A DNA stretch of 33,602 nt from Candidatus Hydrothermota bacterium (lineage in GTDB: Bacteria; Hydrothermota; Hydrothermia; B15-G9; DRBW01): contig JAGGUL010000068.1 in assembly GCA_021158525.1 (NCBI GenBank), positions 1-33,602 of the forward strand. Reading direction: 5' to 3'. Below are positions 17,616 to 25,184 of the stretch, piece by piece. The first letter of the stretch is position 1. Each line of letters opens with the position of its first letter. The translations under genes were made by a program, and so were the position numbers. The notes beneath the pieces were generated by a model. It did no database searches and had not been told where the DNA came from. It was given only the letters and a program-made list of their open reading frames with translations.

Positions 17616-18749
17616 ATGGGAAAAGGACACGAATTCACAGAAGGTTCCGTGAGGCTCTTCATACCGGAAGGGGAACCCGTATTCTATAACCCCCGAGGTG
17701 CTCTTGCCCGCACCCTCGGCGTGCTCGCCCTGAGAGAGCTACTCGAGAACTTCGGGGAACCAGTTATCGCGGCTGACGCCTTCACCGGAAGCGGTGTCAG
17801 AGCCATCAGGTATGCCAAAGAGGGCGGTGCCCTGAGGGTCTTTGCCAACGACTCATCCCCCTTCGCTCTGGAGGCTGCCGAGAGAAACGCCCTCCTGAAT
17901 AAGGTGCGGTCCAGGATAAAGTTCTCGTCAACCGAGAGCATAAAGTTCCTCTGGAGCCTCAAGGAAAGAGAGATCTTCCCACATTTTCTCGACCTCGATC
18001 CCTACGGGTCGCCGGCCCCCTTCATGGAGGCAGCCCTGCTTGCATCGAGAATAGGGGGATACGTTTACATAACGGCAACAGACCTGGCGCCCCTCTGTGG
18101 CATCAGGAGAGAAGCGGCCCTTCGGAACTACGGCGCCCTGACTGCAAGAACCGATTTCTGCCACGAGGCCGGAGCGAGGATAGTCATCGGAACTGCCCAG
18201 AGAATAGCGGGAAGACATGCATCCTTTTTTCGCCCTCTCATGACCTTTTATGACGGCTCTGCCCTGAGGATCCTTCTCCGCGTGGAAAGGGGAAGAAAGA
18301 GTTACCCGGGAGATCTCATTGGTTTCCTCGCCCATTGTCCGAAATGCAAACATCGGTTCGGATTCAGCATGAAGGGCAAATGGACGGTCAGATGCGAAAA
18401 GTGCGGCGCAGGGCTGGAGATAATCGGACCCCTCTGGCTCGGCGACCTGCACGATCGGGAATTCCTCAAAAGGTTAAAATTAAAGGCCGGGGAATACGGA
18501 GGCAAAGAGGGCAAAAAGATAGCGAGGCTGCTGGATAAAATGGAAGGCGAGATCGGGATGCCGCCCTATTACTTCGACATAGCCAGGGTCTCTGATATGA
18601 TCGACATTCAGACGCCATCGACAGAAAAGGTCATAGAGCTTCTCAGAAGGGCTGGCTTCAGGGCCTCGAGGACACATTTCAACGGCCGCGGGATCAAAAC
18701 AGACGCCGACATCTCGAGCCTCGCCGATTTGATGCCCCGGGGGCTGTGA
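17616..18749 (+). CDS. trm1: tRNA (guanine26-N2)-dimethyltransferase Trm1
   Basis: 377 residues. The N-terminus EFTEGSVRLFIPEGEPVFYNPRG (quoted in part here as VFYNPRG) and the SAM-binding AFTGSGVRAIRYAKE are typical. The catalytic-site DLDPYGSPAPFMEAAL matches the D-P-[FY]-G motif. A four-Cys zinc-binding insert (CPKC...CEKC) is at ~230-270. The C-terminal THFNGRGIKTDAD motif is strongly diagnostic of Trm1. It methylates G26, and sometimes G27, at the D-arm/anticodon-stem junction. Trm1 is general in Archaea and Eukarya but rare in Bacteria (Aquifex is the known example), so lateral transfer or an ancient thermophile trait is possible. The ATG abuts the HAD stop codon with no spacing. Confidence 0.93.
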   Translation: MGKGHEFTEGSVRLFIPEGEPVFYNPRGALARTLGVLALRELLENFGEPVIAADAFTGSGVRAIRYAKEGGALRVFANDSSPFALEAAERNALLNKVRSRIKFSSTESIKFLWSLKEREIFPHFLDLDPYGSPAPFMEAALLASRIGGYVYITATDLAPLCGIRREAALRNYGALTARTDFCHEAGARIVIGTAQRIAGRHASFFRPLMTFYDGSALRILLRVERGRKSYPGDLIGFLAHCPKCKHRFGFSMKGKWTVRCEKCGAGLEIIGPLWLGDLHDREFLKRLKLKAGEYGGKEGKKIARLLDKMEGEIGMPPYYFDIARVSDMIDIQTPSTEKVIELLRRAGFRASRTHFNGRGIKTDADISSLADLMPRGL

Positions 18750-18757
18750 GTTAAAAT
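18729..18757 (+). promoter_or_regulatory. Candidate promoter for the Ig-like lipoprotein/kdsA pair
   Basis: TTGATG (18729-18734), a 17-base spacer and TAAAAT (18752-18757) overlap the end of trm1. The start site would fall at about 18764-18765, two or three bases before ATG 18767. This is a near-leaderless arrangement like that at 10697. The match is good but not perfect. Confidence 0.5.
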
Positions 18758-18766
18758 AAAAAGGCG

Positions 18767-19150
18767 ATGAAAAAGTTCCTCCTGGTTATACTGATGCTGG
18801 CAGGGTGTGGCCACAAAGCGCCGCCTCCGGGCAAACCCGATGTGGACGGTCCGGAAGTCAGTATACTTTCGCCGCCGGATGGCTCGACGGTGAGCGGACA
18901 ATTCAGGGTCGAGGTCAAAGCCGATGACAGAAGCGGCGTCTCGCTGGTGGAACTCTACGTCGGCGGAGGCAAATTCGGCGCAGATTCCGTCCCGCCTTAC
19001 GAATTCGTCTTGAACGCCGATTCCATCTCCGATAGCCTCGTCTCTCTCACGGCAAAAGCCAGGGACAACTGGGATAACTGGGGCAAATCGCCCGTCGTGA
19101 AGGTCAGGATCAAAAAGGAGAATGAAGATGATAAAAACCCGGGTAATTAA
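18767..19150 (+). CDS. Lipoprotein with bacterial Ig-like domain
   Basis: 127 residues. Lys-Lys and a short hydrophobic run precede the lipobox LAGC, giving a predicted lipidated Cys14. After a Pro-rich linker, residues ~30-118 (VSILSPPDGSTVSGQFRVEVKA start, LVELYVGG, SLVSLTAKARD, VVKVRIKK end) form one Ig-like sandwich of the Big_9/cadherin-like type common in secreted proteins. No enzymatic motif is seen. It probably sits on the inner or outer membrane surface and binds a partner or wall component. Its 3' end overlaps kdsA by 23 bases. The SD candidate AAGG is too close to the ATG to be convincing. Confidence 0.75.
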   Translation: MKKFLLVILMLAGCGHKAPPPGKPDVDGPEVSILSPPDGSTVSGQFRVEVKADDRSGVSLVELYVGGGKFGADSVPPYEFVLNADSISDSLVSLTAKARDNWDNWGKSPVVKVRIKKENEDDKNPGN

Positions 19151-19961
19151 AGTAGGAAACATAGAGATCGGCGGGGGGAAAAAACTCGTCCTCATCGCCG
19201 GTCCCTGCGTTATAGAGTCGGAAAAAATCGTAATGGAAACGGCGGAAAGGATTAAGAAGATCGCCGACCGGCTCGGTGTGGACTTTATTTTCAAATCCTC
19301 TTATGCCAAGGACAACCGTTCGAGCGTCGAATACTATTACGGCCCCGGGGTGGTCAGGGGCACTGAGATTTTGAAAAAGGTAAAAGAGGAATTTGGAGTC
19401 CCCGTCCTGTCCGATGTCCACTACCCCGACGAGGTCCCCATAGCCGCAGAAGTCCTTGACATCCTGCAGATCCCCGCCTTTCTCTCCATGCAGACCAGAT
19501 TGACTCTGGCTATCGCGAAAACCGGCAAGGTCATAAACGTCAAAAAAGGTCAGTTTCTCGCACCCCAAGATGTCAAAAACATAATCGGAAAGATCGAATC
19601 GACGGGCAACCACAACATTCTGCTCACGGAAAGGGGAACTGTTTTCGGCTATCACAACCTGGTCGTCGACATGCGTTCCTTCAGGACGATGCAGAAAACC
19701 GGATATCCCGTGGTCTTCGACGTAACGCACACCGTGAGGGTCTACGGGATACCCTCCCGGGACAGGAGGGGCGGTCAGCCCGAGTTCATCGCTCCTCTGG
19801 CGCGTGCCGGCGTGGCTGCCGGGATCGATGCCATTTTTATCGAGACCCATCCAAAACCTGAAGAGGCCCTGTCCGATGCCGCCAGCATGCTGCCCCTCGA
19901 CGAGCTCGAGCCCCTACTCAAAAAGCTTCTGGAGATCGATCGGATCGTGAAGGAATACTGA
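19128..19961 (+). CDS. kdsA: 3-deoxy-D-manno-octulosonate 8-phosphate synthase
   Basis: 277 residues. It condenses phosphoenolpyruvate and arabinose 5-phosphate into Kdo-8-phosphate, the first committed step towards the Kdo of lipopolysaccharide. Diagnostic segments are LIAGPCVIES, FKSSYAKDNRSS, VLSDVHYPDE, IQIPAFLSMQT, NVKKGQFLAP, LTERGTVFGYHNLVVDMRS and IETHPKPEEALSDAAS. The Cys of AGPC marks the metal-dependent class, as in Aquifex KdsA, rather than the Asn form of E. coli. ATG 19128 is preferred because AAGGAG (19115-19120) lies seven bases upstream; ATG 19122 would leave one base. No other Kdo genes are in the window. Confidence 0.95.
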   Translation: MIKTRVIKVGNIEIGGGKKLVLIAGPCVIESEKIVMETAERIKKIADRLGVDFIFKSSYAKDNRSSVEYYYGPGVVRGTEILKKVKEEFGVPVLSDVHYPDEVPIAAEVLDILQIPAFLSMQTRLTLAIAKTGKVINVKKGQFLAPQDVKNIIGKIESTGNHNILLTERGTVFGYHNLVVDMRSFRTMQKTGYPVVFDVTHTVRVYGIPSRDRRGGQPEFIAPLARAGVAAGIDAIFIETHPKPEEALSDAASMLPLDELEPLLKKLLEIDRIVKEY

Positions 19962-19962
19962 A

Positions 19963-20421
19963 TCAAAGCCCGGCTTCCTCGAGCAGACTTTTGATGAAAT
20001 CGTAGCTGTGTCCGCGGCGGGAAAAGTAGGCGATGACCTTTTCCCTCTTTTTCCTCCGGTCCATTCCCTTCCAGCGACCGGCCAATTTCAGGACCTTCTC
20101 GACCGCTTCCCTCCTGACGAAGTCCTCATCGTAAACCTCCTCAAGGGCACTCCTGGCCTCATCGCCCCTTATGCCGAATTTGCCGAGCTCGTATTCTATC
20201 AACCTCTTGCCCCAGAGTTCTCTCATCCTGCTCCTCACGAGTGACCTGGCGAAATCGGCGTCATCGAGCAACCCCGCCCTCTCGAGGTCGGCCAGGGCCT
20301 CCTCCACCTCGTCTTCCGCGAAGCCTTTTCTCCTGAGCCTGTCCTCGAGTTCTTTTTTCGATCGGGATCGAAATTTCAAAAGGTAAAGGGCGTAATCCTT
20401 GGCCTTTTTAAACCTTGGCAT
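19963..20421 (-). CDS. recX: RecX-family regulator of RecA
   Basis: 152 residues, mostly charged helices in three similar three-helix units. RecX hallmarks are ALYLLKFRSRSKKELEDRL, LEEAGLLDDADFARSLV-like (here LERAGLLDDADFARSLV), and YFSRRGHSYDFIKSLL at the end. RecX binds RecA filaments and limits their activity. recA itself is not in the window. The stop codon is separated from the kdsA stop by one base with no terminator, so antisense read-through between the two is likely. The ATG at 20421 has only a weak GAGAGGG-like site. Confidence 0.88.
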   Translation of the reverse strand: MPRFKKAKDYALYLLKFRSRSKKELEDRLRRKGFAEDEVEEALADLERAGLLDDADFARSLVRSRMRELWGKRLIEYELGKFGIRGDEARSALEEVYDEDFVRREAVEKVLKLAGRWKGMDRRKKREKVIAYFSRRGHSYDFIKSLLEEAGL

Positions 20422-20422
20422 A

Positions 20423-20451
20423 TTGACTTATCCCTCTCATTGCTATATATT
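20423..20451 (+). promoter_or_regulatory. Upstream promoter (P1) of the ribosomal-protein operon
   Basis: TTGACT (20423-20428), a 17-base spacer and TATATT (20446-20451). Transcription would start near 20458, giving a leader of ~95 bases before rplM that could carry L13 autoregulation. It overlaps the recX start region on the other strand. The region 20422-20552 holds only these promoter elements. Confidence 0.55.
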
Positions 20452-20496
20452 AAGGCTCAACCCGGTACATATAAAGCTACAAACATATGTGAGAAG

Positions 20497-20526
20497 TTGA
20501 CTTAAAGAGGGGAGATAATTTATTAT
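20497..20526 (+). promoter_or_regulatory. Downstream promoter (P2) of the ribosomal-protein operon
   Basis: TTGACT (20497-20502), an 18-base spacer and TATTAT (20521-20526). The predicted start is near 20533, 20 bases before the rplM ATG. Together with P1 this gives tandem promoters, as is usual for ribosomal-protein operons. Confidence 0.6.
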
Positions 20527-20552
20527 TACTGCCCACGATGGAGGATTGGAGA

Positions 20553-20993
20553 ATGCGCACGTATTTGCCTAAAATTGACGAAATAAAGCGGGATTGGTGG
20601 CTCATAGACGCCGAAGGCAAACCCCTCGGCAGGCTTGCCTCCAAGATCGCCCTTCTTCTGGAAGGCAAGAGGAAGAGGATCTATACCCCCCACATAGACA
20701 CAGGCGACTTCGTGGTCGTTATCAATGCTGAGAAGGTGAAACTGACCGGGGGGAAGCTCGACAAGAAGATCTATTACCACCATTCCACCTATCCCGGAGG
20801 AATGCACACGAGAACTGCAAGAGAGCTTCTCAACAAGTTTCCCGAGAGGGTCATTCAGCTCGCAGTGAGGAGGATGTTGCCCAAAAACAAGCTTGGCAGA
20901 AAGATGTTCAGAAGGCTTAAGGTTTACCGGGGGCCGGAGCATCCCCACTCTGCCCAGATGCCCAGGCCCTTCGATATCGATAGGTTCAATTGA
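20553..20993 (+). CDS. rplM: 50S ribosomal protein L13
   Basis: 146 residues, the usual length. It contains MRTYLPKIDE, WWLIDAEGKPLGRLAS, GDFVVVINAEKVKLTG, KIYYHHSTYPGG and AVRRMLPKNKLGRKMFRRLKVY. L13 binds early to 23S rRNA domains. ATG 20553 is chosen because the family starts at M-x-T-Y and GGAGG (20540-20544) lies eight bases upstream. The in-frame ATG at 20538 would sit at the P2 start site. First gene of the operon; the rpsI start follows 12 bases after the stop. Confidence 0.97.
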   Translation: MRTYLPKIDEIKRDWWLIDAEGKPLGRLASKIALLLEGKRKRIYTPHIDTGDFVVVINAEKVKLTGGKLDKKIYYHHSTYPGGMHTRTARELLNKFPERVIQLAVRRMLPKNKLGRKMFRRLKVYRGPEHPHSAQMPRPFDIDRFN

Positions 20994-21004
20994 GGAGGCA
21001 TTTG

Positions 21005-21403
21005 ATGGAAGAAGCCAGGATATATTTCGCCACCGGCACCAGAAAGAGGGCGGTGGCAAGGGTAAGGCTGAGAGAAAGCGGAAAGGGTCGCATATATATC
21101 AACGGGAGAAGGGTGCTCGAATATTTTGGCCGTGAGGAGCTTGTGCAGCATGCACTTGAGCCCCTGCGGGTGACCGGGAAAGAGGGCCAGTTTGACGTCA
21201 TAGCCAAGATCAGAGGCGGGGGAATCTCCGGTCAGGCAGGCGCCCTCCGGCTCGCCATAGCCAGGGCTCTCGCAAGCTACGACGAAGGTCTTAAAGACCT
21301 CCTGAAACGGCACAAATTGCTCACCCGTGATCCAAGGGAAAAGGAGAGAATGAAGTATGGAAAAGCCAAGAGAAGGAAGTCTCCCCAGTACTCAAAGCGC
21401 TAA
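21005..21403 (+). CDS. rpsI: 30S ribosomal protein S9
   Basis: 132 residues: [63 protein letters not shown] and the basic C-terminal tail ending SPQYSKR, which reaches the P-site tRNA in the ribosome. GAGGAGG (20992-20998) lies six bases before ATG 21005 and overlaps the L13 stop. Upstream in-frame starts lack such a site. Its last 47 bases also encode the N-terminus of S2 in another frame. Confidence 0.97.
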   Translation: MEEARIYFATGTRKRAVARVRLRESGKGRIYINGRRVLEYFGREELVQHALEPLRVTGKEGQFDVIAKIRGGGISGQAGALRLAIARALASYDEGLKDLLKRHKLLTRDPREKERMKYGKAKRRKSPQYSKR

Positions 21404-22565
21404 TACCCTCGAGCTGCCGATCGACCTGAAAGACTTACTCGAGGCGGGCGTTCACTTCGGGCACAAACGCAGAAGGTGGAACCCGAAGATGAAATCCTAC
21501 ATCTTCGCCGAGAGACAGGGCATCCACATAATAGACCTCAGGAAAACCCTCGAACAGCTGAAAAAGGCTTACGATACCATAAGAAGGATAGCATCGGAGG
21601 GCGGAAGGATCCTCTTCGTCTGCACGAAGAAACAAGGAAAGGACATAGTTGCCGAAGAGGCCAGAAGGGCCGGCGTCTTTTATATGACAGAAAGGTGGCT
21701 CGGCGGTACCCTCACTAACTTCGAGACCATAAGGAACAGAATCGAATACATGAAAGACCTTGAGAGGATGGTCGAGACTGGCCAGATCAATCAGCTTCCC
21801 AAAAAGGAAGCCGCAAAGCTCCAGAAAGAACTGGAAAAGCTGAGAAAGGTCCTCGGCGGGATCCGCGATATGGAAGAGCTCCCTGACGTGATGTTTGTGG
21901 TTGACATTATAAACGACGAGATAGCAGTCAAAGAGGCGATAAAACTCTCTATCCCCATTGTGGCCCTCGTGGATACGAATGCAGATCCGGAAGTTGTAGA
22001 CCTCCCCATACCTGCCAATGACGATGCTATCAGGTCCATCAGGCTTATCACCAAGGTCATGGCCGATGCGGTGATTGAGGGCAAACAGGGCAAAGATTAT
22101 CTCGTGAAAGAAGCAGAATTCGCTGAGAAGACCGAGGAAAAAGAAAAGGAGACGGCAACGGCTGTCGAAACTGCCCCCGAAGAGACCCAGGAAAAGACGA
22201 AAGAAACGGCCGAGACGACAGCTCCCGATACGGAGCTCTCTCAGAAGGAGAAAGAGGCTCCTACTGAGGCCGTTCCGGAGGAGGCCCCTCAGGAAGAACA
22301 GAAACCGGCCGAAGAGCCCCCTGCTGAGGCCAAGGCCCCGTCGGAGGAAGAGAAAGCCATCGACGAGAAAGCTCAAGCTGTCGAAGAAGCGACCGAGCCT
22401 CAGGCGGAAGAGGGCGCTGTGAAAGAAGAGAAGGAAGAAGCTGCTGCGGAGGAGAAAACCGAAGCTTCCGCCGGGGAGACGGAGGAGGCCGCCGGGGAAA
22501 AAGCGGCTGAAGGGTCCGAAGAGAAAGTCGAGAAAGAGAAGGAAGACGAAAGGGAGGCTTTGTGA
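21357..22565 (+). CDS. rpsB: 30S ribosomal protein S2 with a long acidic C-terminal tail
   Basis: 402 residues, against roughly 230-260 for most S2. The core (about residues 24-248) has [56 protein letters not shown] and [19 protein letters not shown]. Residues ~250-402 (22104-22562) are a low-complexity Glu/Ala/Lys-rich extension with almost no hydrophobics, probably disordered. The ATG at 21357 has AAGGAG (21341-21346) ten bases upstream. It lies inside rpsI, so ~15 codons overlap S9, and the first ~22 residues are not like other S2 proteins. No canonical in-frame start exists nearer the conserved core. Confidence 0.95.
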   Translation: MEKPREGSLPSTQSANTLELPIDLKDLLEAGVHFGHKRRRWNPKMKSYIFAERQGIHIIDLRKTLEQLKKAYDTIRRIASEGGRILFVCTKKQGKDIVAEEARRAGVFYMTERWLGGTLTNFETIRNRIEYMKDLERMVETGQINQLPKKEAAKLQKELEKLRKVLGGIRDMEELPDVMFVVDIINDEIAVKEAIKLSIPIVALVDTNADPEVVDLPIPANDDAIRSIRLITKVMADAVIEGKQGKDYLVKEAEFAEKTEEKEKETATAVETAPEETQEKTKETAETTAPDTELSQKEKEAPTEAVPEEAPQEEQKPAEEPPAEAKAPSEEEKAIDEKAQAVEEATEPQAEEGAVKEEKEEAAAEEKTEASAGETEEAAGEKAAEGSEEKVEKEKEDEREAL

Positions 22566-23161
22566 TGGCAGTGGACATGGAACTGGTCAAGCAACTCAGG
22601 AAAATGACGGGGGCCGGGGTTCTCGACTGCAAGAAAGCCCTGGAAAAAACCGGCGGCGATCTCGACAAGGCTGTCGAAGAGCTCAGAAAGATGGGGATCG
22701 CGAAGGCCGAGAAAAAGATGTCCCGTGAAGCCCGGGAGGGGATAATAGATGCATACATTCACCCCGGGGCCAAGCTCGGAGTGCTGGTAGAGGTGAACTG
22801 TGAGACCGATTTTGTGGCAAATACAGATGAGTTCAAAGACCTCGTCCATAACATCGCCCTTCAGATCGCAGCCACAGGGCCTCTCGCTGTCTCGCGGGAA
22901 CAGATATCCGAAGAGATCGTCGAGAAGGAAAAAGAAATCTACATGGCTCAGCTCGAGGGCAGCAACAAACCGCCTCACATCATCGAGAAGATCGTAGAGG
23001 GTAAACTGGAAAAGTTTTTCCAGGAGGCGGCTCTCCTGGAGCAGCCTTTCATAAAGGACCCGCAGAAAACGGTAGGAGATCTCGTCAAAGAATACATAGC
23101 CAAATTCGGGGAGAACATCGTAATCAGACGGTTTGCGAGGTTCCGCCTTGGAGAGGAGTGA
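22565..23161 (+). CDS. tsf: Elongation factor Ts, short form
   Basis: 198 residues, the compact type seen in Thermus and Thermotoga rather than the ~280-residue E. coli form. The N-terminal UBA-like domain (LVKQLRKMTGAGVLDCKKAL, EELRKMGIAKAEKK) and the core motif NCETDFVANTDEF are present. It exchanges GDP on EF-Tu. ATG 22565 is preferred over GTG 22562, since GGGAGG lies about six bases upstream; it overlaps the rpsB stop by one base (TGATG). The rpsB-tsf-pyrH-frr order is standard in bacteria. Confidence 0.96.
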   Translation: MAVDMELVKQLRKMTGAGVLDCKKALEKTGGDLDKAVEELRKMGIAKAEKKMSREAREGIIDAYIHPGAKLGVLVEVNCETDFVANTDEFKDLVHNIALQIAATGPLAVSREQISEEIVEKEKEIYMAQLEGSNKPPHIIEKIVEGKLEKFFQEAALLEQPFIKDPQKTVGDLVKEYIAKFGENIVIRRFARFRLGEE

Positions 23162-23888
23162 GCCCAGATACAGAAGGGTACTCCTTAAAATCTCGGGCGA
23201 ACTGCTCGGAGGGAGTGGGGGGGAAGCTCTCTCAGAGGGAAACCTCAAATTTATCATTGACGAGATAAGCGAGGTTGTGGAGCTCCTCGGTCTTAAAGTG
23301 GGACTCGTAGTCGGAGCTGGCAACATCGTGCGGGGCGGGTCACTTCACGGGAAACTCGGCATAGATAGGCCTACTGCTGACTACATGGGCATGATCGGCA
23401 CGATTATAAACTCCCTGGCCCTTCAGAGCGCCTTTGAGAAGCGCGGATTGAAGGCCACCGTGATGAGCCCCCTGGAGATAAGGGGAGTTGTGGAAGCCTA
23501 TACCATCAGGGGAGCGCTGGACCGCCTCTCGAAGGGAGAAATCGTGATATTCGCCGGAGGAACGGGCAGTCCTTATTTCACAACCGACACGGCGGCCGCC
23601 CTCAGGGCGGTCGAAACGGGTTGCGATGTTCTCCTGAAAGGCACCAAGGTTGACGGCGTTTTCGATCGCGATCCCGAAGTTTATCCCGACGCTCAAAAAA
23701 TAGACAAAATCAGCTTCGACGACGTGATAAGGCGGGAACTCAGGGTGATGGATATCACAGCTTTCACGCTGTGCAGGGAGAACTCGCTGCCCATAATAGT
23801 CTTTAACCTCACCGAGAGGGGAAATCTCAAAAAGGCAGTTCTGGGGGAAAAAGTGGGCACCTTTGTGTGGTCAAAAAAGGAGGCTTGA
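23148..23888 (+). CDS. pyrH: UMP kinase
   Basis: 246 residues from the TTG at 23148. It phosphorylates UMP to UDP, using the amino-acid-kinase fold. Motifs are RRVLLKISGELLGG, VVGAGNIVRGG, ADYMGMIGTIINSLAL, FAGGTGSPYFTTDTAAALRA and LLKGTKVDGVFDRDP. No ATG is available near the N-terminus. TTG 23148 has GCGAGG seven bases upstream, whereas TTG 23133 has no site. The start lies inside tsf (14-base overlap), so translation is probably coupled. Confidence 0.95.
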   Translation: MERSEPRYRRVLLKISGELLGGSGGEALSEGNLKFIIDEISEVVELLGLKVGLVVGAGNIVRGGSLHGKLGIDRPTADYMGMIGTIINSLALQSAFEKRGLKATVMSPLEIRGVVEAYTIRGALDRLSKGEIVIFAGGTGSPYFTTDTAAALRAVETGCDVLLKGTKVDGVFDRDPEVYPDAQKIDKISFDDVIRRELRVMDITAFTLCRENSLPIIVFNLTERGNLKKAVLGEKVGTFVWSKKEA

Positions 23889-23889
23889 T

Positions 23890-24453
23890 ATGCCTGTCCT
23901 TGACAGTGTTTACAGAGACGCAGAAAACAGGATGACAAAATCCGTGGCAGCTTTTAAGATGGAAATGGCTCGTATTCGCACCGGCAGGGCCACCCCTGCC
24001 CTTCTCGAGGGCATCAAAGTCGAGTATTACGGAAACCCCGTCCTGATCAACCAGATCGCCAGCGTGATGGCGCCCGAACCCAGGCTGCTCATCGTTCAGC
24101 CCTGGGACAAAAGCGTGATAAAAGAGATCGAAAAGGCCATCAGGTCTTCGGAGTTGGGCCTGAACCCCCAGAACGACGGGAACGTCATCAGGATACCCAT
24201 CCCGCCTCTATCCGAAGAGCGGAGACACGATCTCATCAAGCTCGTGAAGAAGCTCGCAGAGGAGGCCAGGATAGCCATCAGAAACATCAGAAGGGACGCC
24301 ATGGAGAAAATAAAGTCCTTAGAGAAAAAGAAGGAGATCTCCGAGGACGATAGGAAGAAGGCCGAGGAAAAGGTTCAGGACATAACCGACAAATACATCA
24401 AAGAGATCAACGATCTCCTGGAAAGAAAGGAGAAGGAGATCCTGGAGGAATAG
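23890..24453 (+). CDS. frr: Ribosome recycling factor
   Basis: 187 residues, standard length: RMTKSVAAFKMEMARIRTGRATPALLEGI, then VEYYGNPVLINQIASV, RLLIVQPWD, LGLNPQNDGNVIRIPIPPL and RRDAMEKIKSLEKKKEISED, shown here in short parts. It splits post-termination ribosomes together with EF-G. ATG 23890 follows AAGGAGG, which overlaps the end of pyrH; the start is one base after that stop. The segment ends in the charged helix expected for domain I. Confidence 0.96.
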   Translation: MPVLDSVYRDAENRMTKSVAAFKMEMARIRTGRATPALLEGIKVEYYGNPVLINQIASVMAPEPRLLIVQPWDKSVIKEIEKAIRSSELGLNPQNDGNVIRIPIPPLSEERRHDLIKLVKKLAEEARIAIRNIRRDAMEKIKSLEKKKEISEDDRKKAEEKVQDITDKYIKEINDLLERKEKEILEE

Positions 24454-24462
24454 TATTTCCTC
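24445..24462 (+). promoter_or_regulatory. Small hairpin spanning the frr stop and the uppS leader
   Basis: GAGGAA (24445-24450) and TTCCTC (24457-24462) form a perfect 6-bp stem, with the frr stop codon TAG in the 6-base loop. The only SD-like sequence for uppS (GGAGG at 24444-24448) is in the 5' arm, 16 bases from the ATG. This suggests uppS translation depends on ribosomes terminating on frr. Confidence 0.35.
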
Positions 24463-24464
24463 AG

Positions 24465-25184
24465 ATGCAAGATATCTCTCACCTCAAGATACCTAAACAT
24501 ATTGCCATCATAATGGACGGCAACGGCCGATGGGCACAGAAACGCGGCCTTCCGCGAATTATTGGGCACAAAACGGGTGTGGAATCGGTGAGAGAAGTAG
24601 TCAGGGTTGCCTCGGAATTGGGAGTGGAATACCTGACCCTCTATACCTTTTCCCGGGAGAACTGGAAGCGCCCGAAGGATGAGGTCATGGGTCTCATGAA
24701 CCTCCTCAAAAGGCTTTTGAGGATAGAAGTCGAGGAGCTCAACAGGAACAACGTGAGGATCAAAGCCATCGGCAGGCTTCAGGACCTGCCCGACGAGGTA
24801 CTGGAGGAGCTGGAGAGGGCCCGCAGGCTCACCGAGAAAAACGATGGGCTGAAGCTTTATCTCGCCCTTTCTTATGGGGGAAGGGCCGAGATAGTGGATG
24901 CCCTTAAAAAAGCCCTCAAAAAGTGGGAGGAGGGAAAACTATCGCCTGACGTGATCGATGAGGAATCTTTCCACCAATTTCTGTACGATCCCGAACTACC
25001 CGACCCCGATCTTCTTATAAGGACTTCGGGAGAGATGAGGGTATCCAATTTTATGCTGTGGCAGATAGCCTATTCGGAGATCTACGTCACCCCAACCCTC
25101 TGGCCCGATTTCAGGAGAGAAGAGCTCCTCAAAGCCATTGAGGACTACAGCAAGAGGGAAAGGCGCTTCGGTGGCATTGGCTGA
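24465..25184 (+). CDS. uppS: Undecaprenyl diphosphate synthase (cis-prenyltransferase)
   Basis: 239 residues. It extends farnesyl diphosphate with isopentenyl units to the C55 carrier used for peptidoglycan and O-polysaccharide. Motifs are IAIIMDGNGRWAQKRGLPR (with the catalytic Asp), GHKTGVESVREVV, TLYTFSRENWKRP, and the C-terminal signature DLLIRTSGEMRVSNFMLWQ. ATG 24465 fixes the family N-terminus (LKIPKHIAIIMDGN). The frr-uppS-cdsA order is common in bacteria. Confidence 0.96.
   Translation: MQDISHLKIPKHIAIIMDGNGRWAQKRGLPRIIGHKTGVESVREVVRVASELGVEYLTLYTFSRENWKRPKDEVMGLMNLLKRLLRIEVEELNRNNVRIKAIGRLQDLPDEVLEELERARRLTEKNDGLKLYLALSYGGRAEIVDALKKALKKWEEGKLSPDVIDEESFHQFLYDPELPDPDLLIRTSGEMRVSNFMLWQIAYSEIYVTPTLWPDFRREELLKAIEDYSKRERRFGGIG

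Noticed and set aside
22104-22562. S2 tail as a separate gene or pseudogene
   Set aside because: The frame is continuous with the S2 core, with no stop or new start and ribosome site. It is a C-terminal extension.
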